From: Acidobacteriota bacterium
GTDB taxonomy: Bacteria; Acidobacteriota; Thermoanaerobaculia; Multivoradales; JAHEKO01
DNA length: 9,625 bases
Assembly: GCA_024638355.1 (NCBI GenBank)
Contig: JAHEKO010000108.1
Span: forward strand, 1 to 9,625
Direction of reading: 5' to 3'
Shown here one piece after another: positions 7,212-9,625 of the stretch (position 1 is its first letter; each line of letters opens with the position of its first letter). A program made the translations under genes and the position numbers. Below the pieces are notes generated by a model. The model saw only the letters and a list, made by a program, of their open reading frames with translations, had not been told where the DNA came from and ran no database searches.

Positions 7212-7451
7212 TCAGTCCAGAATCTCGAGCTCGTACTCGGTGTCGCGGCGCGTCTCGCGAGCTCCGAGCAGACAACGCAGCGCCCGAGCGGTGCGCCCCT
7301 GGCGGCCGATGACCTTGCCGAGATCCTCTTCGGCGACCGTCAGGTCGAGCTTCACCCCGACCTCGTCGCGCAGCTCGTCGACGTAGACCTCTTCGCGCTG
7401 ATCGACCATCAGCTGGACGAGATCGGTGAGCTGTTCGCTGACCTCGGACAT
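7212..7451 (-). CDS. khpA: KH-domain RNA-binding protein KhpA (YlqC family)
   Basis: This 79-residue protein is a single type II KH domain. The GxxG loop is GRQG within LGKVIGRQGRTARALR (about 44-59), as in KhpA proteins found between rpsP and rimM in many bacteria. KhpA, often with KhpB, binds RNA broadly and affects cell division and small-RNA function in Gram-positives; that role is known from the family and not shown here. The ATG at 7451 lies 2 nt after the rpsP stop. The N-terminus (about 1-20) carries extra residues compared with a minimal KH domain, and the C-terminus ends YELEILD, typical of the last strand. Confidence 0.93.
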   Translation of the reverse strand: MSEVSEQLTDLVQLMVDQREEVYVDELRDEVGVKLDLTVAEEDLGKVIGRQGRTARALRCLLGARETRRDTEYELEILD

Positions 7452-7453
7452 CT

Positions 7454-7696
7454 TCAGGCGCTCTGGCGGTGGTGATCGAGCAGCTTCGCGACCGCCGGCG
7501 AGACCTTGGCACCGTTCGCGATCCAGTGATCGGCGCGCTCGACATCGATCTTGGCGTCGCTCAGCTCGGCGTGGGGATCGTAGTGACCGATCTCCTCGAC
7601 CGCGTTGGCGGTCGGCACCCTGCGCGAGTCCGAGACGACGACCCGATAGAAGGGCCGGTTGCGATTACCCATACGGCGAAGCCGGATTTTCAGCAT
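7454..7696 (-). CDS. rpsP: 30S ribosomal protein S16
   Basis: The 80-residue product is the small-subunit assembly protein S16. The N-terminal signature MLKIRLRRMGNRNRPFYRVV matches the family closely, followed by SDSRRVPTANAVEEIGHYDP and a helical end DHWIANGAKVSPAVAKLL. The ATG at 7696 has a GGAG ribosome site 8 nt upstream. It is the first gene of the translation operon, as is usual for rpsP-khpA-rimM-trmD-rplS. Confidence 0.97.
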   Translation of the reverse strand: MLKIRLRRMGNRNRPFYRVVVSDSRRVPTANAVEEIGHYDPHAELSDAKIDVERADHWIANGAKVSPAVAKLLDHHRQSA

Positions 7697-7771
7697 TTCA
7701 TTGTCTCCAAACGTAGCAATTCGGGCCGGCCGGCTCTGAACCCACTCGAGGCGATCGAACCCGAACGCCGG

Positions 7772-7780
7772 ATTCTAGCA
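7772..7780 (-). promoter_or_regulatory. Putative extended -10 promoter for the rpsP operon
   Basis: The minus strand reads TGCTAGAAT, an extended -10 element (TGnTATAAT with one mismatch). Transcription would start near 7765, leaving a leader of about 70 nt before rpsP. No convincing -35 hexamer is found at 16-18 nt, which extended -10 promoters can tolerate. No comparable promoter is seen between the genes downstream, so this may drive the whole gene chain. Confidence 0.45.
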
Positions 7781-7825
7781 GGTTTTGGCGTCGCGCGTAC
7801 GAATGGCGGGCCGATTCGCAGAGCG

Positions 7826-7856
7826 CCACCGTGGGCCCCTCGCGGGGCCCCGGTGG
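7826..7856 (-). terminator. Strong GC hairpin between the extracellular-protein gene and rpsP
   Basis: CCACCG pairs with CGGTGG, and GGGCCCC with GGGGCCC, around a TCGC loop, with one bulged T at 7832. This gives a 13-bp stem. It lies 30-60 nt after the stop codon at 7886 and about 50 nt upstream of the rpsP promoter candidate, the expected place for a terminator. No U tract follows on either strand, so termination by this hairpin alone is uncertain. It may instead protect the 3' end or insulate the operon. Confidence 0.5.
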
Positions 7857-7885
7857 TCCTCCGTCCGAGTCTGGCGCCGATGCGC

Positions 7886-9409
7886 CTACGGCGCCGCGCA
7901 GGCGCTGGTCTCGGTATACGCCGGTCCGTCGTCGATCGCCGGCCCACCCGCCTGGTCGTGCGGCACGTGCACCTGGTAGGAGGCGGTGCCGGTATTGCCG
8001 TCGGCGTCGGTCGCCGCCAGGTGGATCGTGTAGACCCGGCCGTTCCCCTTTCCACGCCGCTCGCTACGCAGGCTGACCGTGCTGCAGTCGCTCGCGATCA
8101 CGATGTCGTTCTGGGTGTTGCCGTCGCCCTTGCCGTTCTCGAGCTCGTCGCTCGTCACGGAGGTGATCACCACGTCGTCGATGCCGATGTCGCCGTCGCA
8201 CAGGTCGCTGGCGGCGGTGACGATGTCCGCCACGGCGATCTCGACGTACTTGTGATTGGGCGGCCAGAGCTGCATCGGGCTGCCCAGAACCGTGATCTCC
8301 GGCGGGATGGTGTCGACCACGTTCACCGTCCGGATCTCCGAGCTCGAGTTGTTGCTGGCGTCGGTGGCGGTGTAGGTGATCTCGTAACTGCCCGGCGTCG
8401 ACTCGTCGACCGCTCCGGTGATCTCCGTCATCGGGTCGTCATCGCACACGTCGGTGACGATCGCTCCCGGCTCGACGTACGCGTCGACCGCGCACTCGAG
8501 GGTCAGCGGATTGGCGCCGTTGAGCACGATCGAAGGCGCCGTCGTGTCCTCGACCGTGATCGTCACCGTGTCGGTGTCGGTCTCGCCGTTGCCGTCGTCG
8601 ACTTCGAGAGTGATCACGTGCACGCCGAGCGGCAGCGTCACCACCGGCATCTCACCGTTGACCGTGCCGCCTCCCTCGGGGAAAGGTCCGGTCCAGGTGT
8701 AGGTCAAGGGATCGTCGTCGGGATCGCTCGAGCCGCTGCCGTCGAGGGTCACCTCGGTGCCGCCCATCGGAGCCGTGCACTCGACCGTCTGGTCGTCGCC
8801 GGCGTCGGCCACCGGCGGCTGATTGGGCGGATCCGCTCCGAACTCGAAGGCGCCTACGTCCGGGAACCCGTTGACGTCGCGCGGAATGTACCCGCGCTGG
8901 TCCTCGGCCAGGCCGGCGGCCACGGTGACGTCGCCCTGATCGATCAGACCGCTGGCGGCGGTCAGGTCGTGGGTCTCGGTCGGACCACCGTTGTCGCCGA
9001 GGGTGCCGATGCCCTCCGGCGCCGGAGTCACTGGATTCATGAAGGCCACGGAGGTGTTTTCGATGTAGTTGTTGGTGCCGGCGAACCCCGCATTGCTGCT
9101 CGAGACGTAATCGTCGACCGGGCTGCCGCCGTCGGTCGTGTCGGCGATGATCGTGTTGTCGATCGTGTCGTTGGCCGCGCCGTCTGCGACGCTGCCGCGG
9201 CTGACCACCGCGCCCTCGCTGCCGGCCGCGCCGTCGACCTTGTTGTCGTAGATCGTCGAGTTCAGGACGAACAGCATGCCGCTGTAGTTGAAGATCGCGG
9301 CGCCGAGGCCCTGGCCGTCGTCGCCCGGAGCGCTGTTGAACTGACCCGCAGCACCGCCGTCGCCGCCGTTCGCGGTGTTGTCGGACAGCGTGCTGTTGGT
9401 CACGGTCAC
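7886..9409 (-). CDS. Extracellular beta-helix / choice-of-anchor Q / PKD / HYR-type protein, 5' end missing
   Basis: From the first usable codon (GTG 9409) the frame gives 507 residues. Residues 1-135 are the end of a right-handed beta-helix with Asn/Gly-rich rungs (NSTLSDNTANGG, NSTIYDNKVDG). A choice-of-anchor Q motif follows at about 138-192 (GDNGGPTETHDLT, IDQGD, EDQRGYIPRDVNGFPDVGAFE). Then come a PKD-like domain at 197-287 (PPVADAGDDQTVEC, DGSGSSDPDDDPLTYTW), an HYR/DUF5011-like domain at 291-366 (DTTAPSIVLNGANPLTLEC, GSYEITYTATDASNN) and a C-terminal Ig-like domain at 369-483 (PMQLWPPNHKYVE, GRVYTIHLAATDADGN, YQVHVPHDQ). Such proteins are secreted or surface-exposed, probably in adhesion or matrix. 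GTG 9409 is not the true start: beta-helix-like coding continues in frame to about 9515 (GGAIFNRDGLVTVTN), and there is no signal peptide. No C-terminal anchor or sorting signal is visible. Confidence 0.8.
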   Translation of the reverse strand: MTVTNSTLSDNTANGGDGGAAGQFNSAPGDDGQGLGAAIFNYSGMLFVLNSTIYDNKVDGAAGSEGAVVSRGSVADGAANDTIDNTIIADTTDGGSPVDDYVSSSNAGFAGTNNYIENTSVAFMNPVTPAPEGIGTLGDNGGPTETHDLTAASGLIDQGDVTVAAGLAEDQRGYIPRDVNGFPDVGAFEFGADPPNQPPVADAGDDQTVECTAPMGGTEVTLDGSGSSDPDDDPLTYTWTGPFPEGGGTVNGEMPVVTLPLGVHVITLEVDDGNGETDTDTVTITVEDTTAPSIVLNGANPLTLECAVDAYVEPGAIVTDVCDDDPMTEITGAVDESTPGSYEITYTATDASNNSSSEIRTVNVVDTIPPEITVLGSPMQLWPPNHKYVEIAVADIVTAASDLCDGDIGIDDVVITSVTSDELENGKGDGNTQNDIVIASDCSTVSLRSERRGKGNGRVYTIHLAATDADGNTGTASYQVHVPHDQAGGPAIDDGPAYTETSACAAP

Positions 9410-9582
9410 CAGGCCGTCGCGGTTGAAGATGGCGCCGCCCAGCCCGCCGCCGCCGCCACCGCCGCCACCGGCGATGGTGGTTTCCGCGCCGCCGTTGCCG
9501 CCGTCGCCGCCGCCTGCCGCACGGCATTCTTGATCGCCGGATTGATGCGCAGGTTCAGCGTTGAGATCTTGGTGCGAGCCAT
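9406..9582 (-). pseudogene. 5' fragment of a ribbon-helix-helix (CopG/Arc-like) repressor or antitoxin gene, fused out of frame
   Basis: An ATG at 9582, right behind a promoter-like region, opens a 58-codon frame. The first 25 residues, beginning MARTKISTLNLRINPAIKN and then AVRQAA, look like the beta strand and first helix of a small RHH DNA-binding protein. In those proteins this is usually followed by a second helix that completes the dimer fold. Here the frame instead becomes meaningless Ala/Thr/Pro-rich sequence and stops at TGA 9406-9408, because the DNA has switched to the glycine-rich beta-helix gene read in another frame. The fragment lacks half the domain and is probably non-functional. 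The RHH assignment rests on a short stretch recognised by eye. Confidence 0.5.
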
Positions 9583-9624
9583 GCGTTACAATATAACGTA
9601 AAAATAACGAAAATGTAACGCATT
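9581..9624 (-). promoter_or_regulatory. AT-rich promoter/operator with 10-bp inverted repeat and TAACG repeats
   Basis: ATGCGTTACA at 9581-9590 and TGTAACGCAT at 9615-9624 form a perfect inverted repeat 24 nt apart. Plus-strand TAACG occurs at 9594, 9606 and 9617, about one helical turn apart. On the minus strand a -10 like TATATT (9590-9595) lies 7 nt before the ATG at 9582, with a weaker GTTACA about 19 nt further upstream, so the transcript would be leaderless or nearly so. Arms overlapping the start codon and promoter fit an autorepressor operator, as is usual for RHH antitoxins. The composition is sharply AT-rich compared with the rest of the window. Coordinates may be off by one near the window end. 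Confidence 0.55.
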
Positions 9625-9625
9625 A

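Noticed and set aside
7171..7545. Long N-terminal extension of RimM across khpA and rpsP
   Set aside because: The residues upstream of 7215 are Arg/Ser-rich out-of-frame readings of khpA and rpsP and have no counterpart in the RimM family.
7881..7910. GCGCC/GGCGC palindromes around the stop at 7886 as a terminator
   Set aside because: The best stem is only about 5 bp with a 3-nt loop and arises from GC-rich codons. The 13-bp hairpin at 7826-7856 is a better candidate.
9440..9515. GGC/GGT triplet run as a phase-variable repeat
   Set aside because: Changes by whole triplets would not alter the frame, and the run encodes a glycine-rich loop common in beta-helix proteins. It does not explain the frame switch at the RHH junction.
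7469..9601. Plus-strand open frame of 710 codons rich in Val, Asp and Arg
   Set aside because: It crosses rpsP, the intergenic hairpin and the extracellular-protein gene antisense. Its composition reflects reverse-complemented Asp/Thr/Val codons and no domain is seen.

Overview
The window is a GC-rich bacterial segment in which every supported gene lies on the minus strand, so genes read from high to low coordinates. Gene content suggests an Acidobacteriota or myxobacterial/deltaproteobacterial-type genome, perhaps a metagenomic contig: an acidic (Glu-Pro) TPR protein next to rnhB, an IDH3-like NAD-dependent isocitrate dehydrogenase, and a secreted beta-helix/choice-of-anchor Q/PKD protein. 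This placement is an inference from gene style, not a phylogeny.

Positions 7696 down to 1 look like one long operon. It opens with the classic translation block rpsP (S16), khpA (KH RNA-binding protein), rimM (30S maturation), trmD (tRNA m1G37 methyltransferase), rplS (L19) and rnhB (RNase HII). It continues with almost no gaps into a 691-residue TPR protein with Glu-Pro tracts, a membrane-anchored protein of unknown function, an NAD-type isocitrate dehydrogenase, and the first 238 residues of the replication-fork ATPase RarA, which runs off the window. Spacers are mostly 1-66 nt and rimM overlaps trmD by 16 nt. The only plausible start of the transcript is an extended -10 box upstream of rpsP (7772-7780).

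A 13-bp hairpin (7826-7856) separates the operon from the 3' end of an extracellular protein gene (7886 to about 9515). That gene carries the end of a right-handed beta-helix, a choice-of-anchor Q motif, a PKD-like domain, an HYR/DUF5011-like Ig domain and a C-terminal Ig-like domain. Its 5' end is missing.

The most unusual part is 9406-9625. An AT-rich promoter/operator with a perfect 10-bp inverted repeat and three TAACG direct repeats leads into an ATG (9582) that encodes about 25 residues resembling a ribbon-helix-helix (CopG/Arc-like) repressor or antitoxin. After those residues the DNA becomes the glycine-rich beta-helix sequence, but in a different reading frame. Two unrelated genes are therefore joined near 9508-9525, by genomic rearrangement or by an assembly chimera. 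I see no CRISPR array, tRNA, rRNA or insertion sequence, and no gene-free stretch longer than 300 bases.
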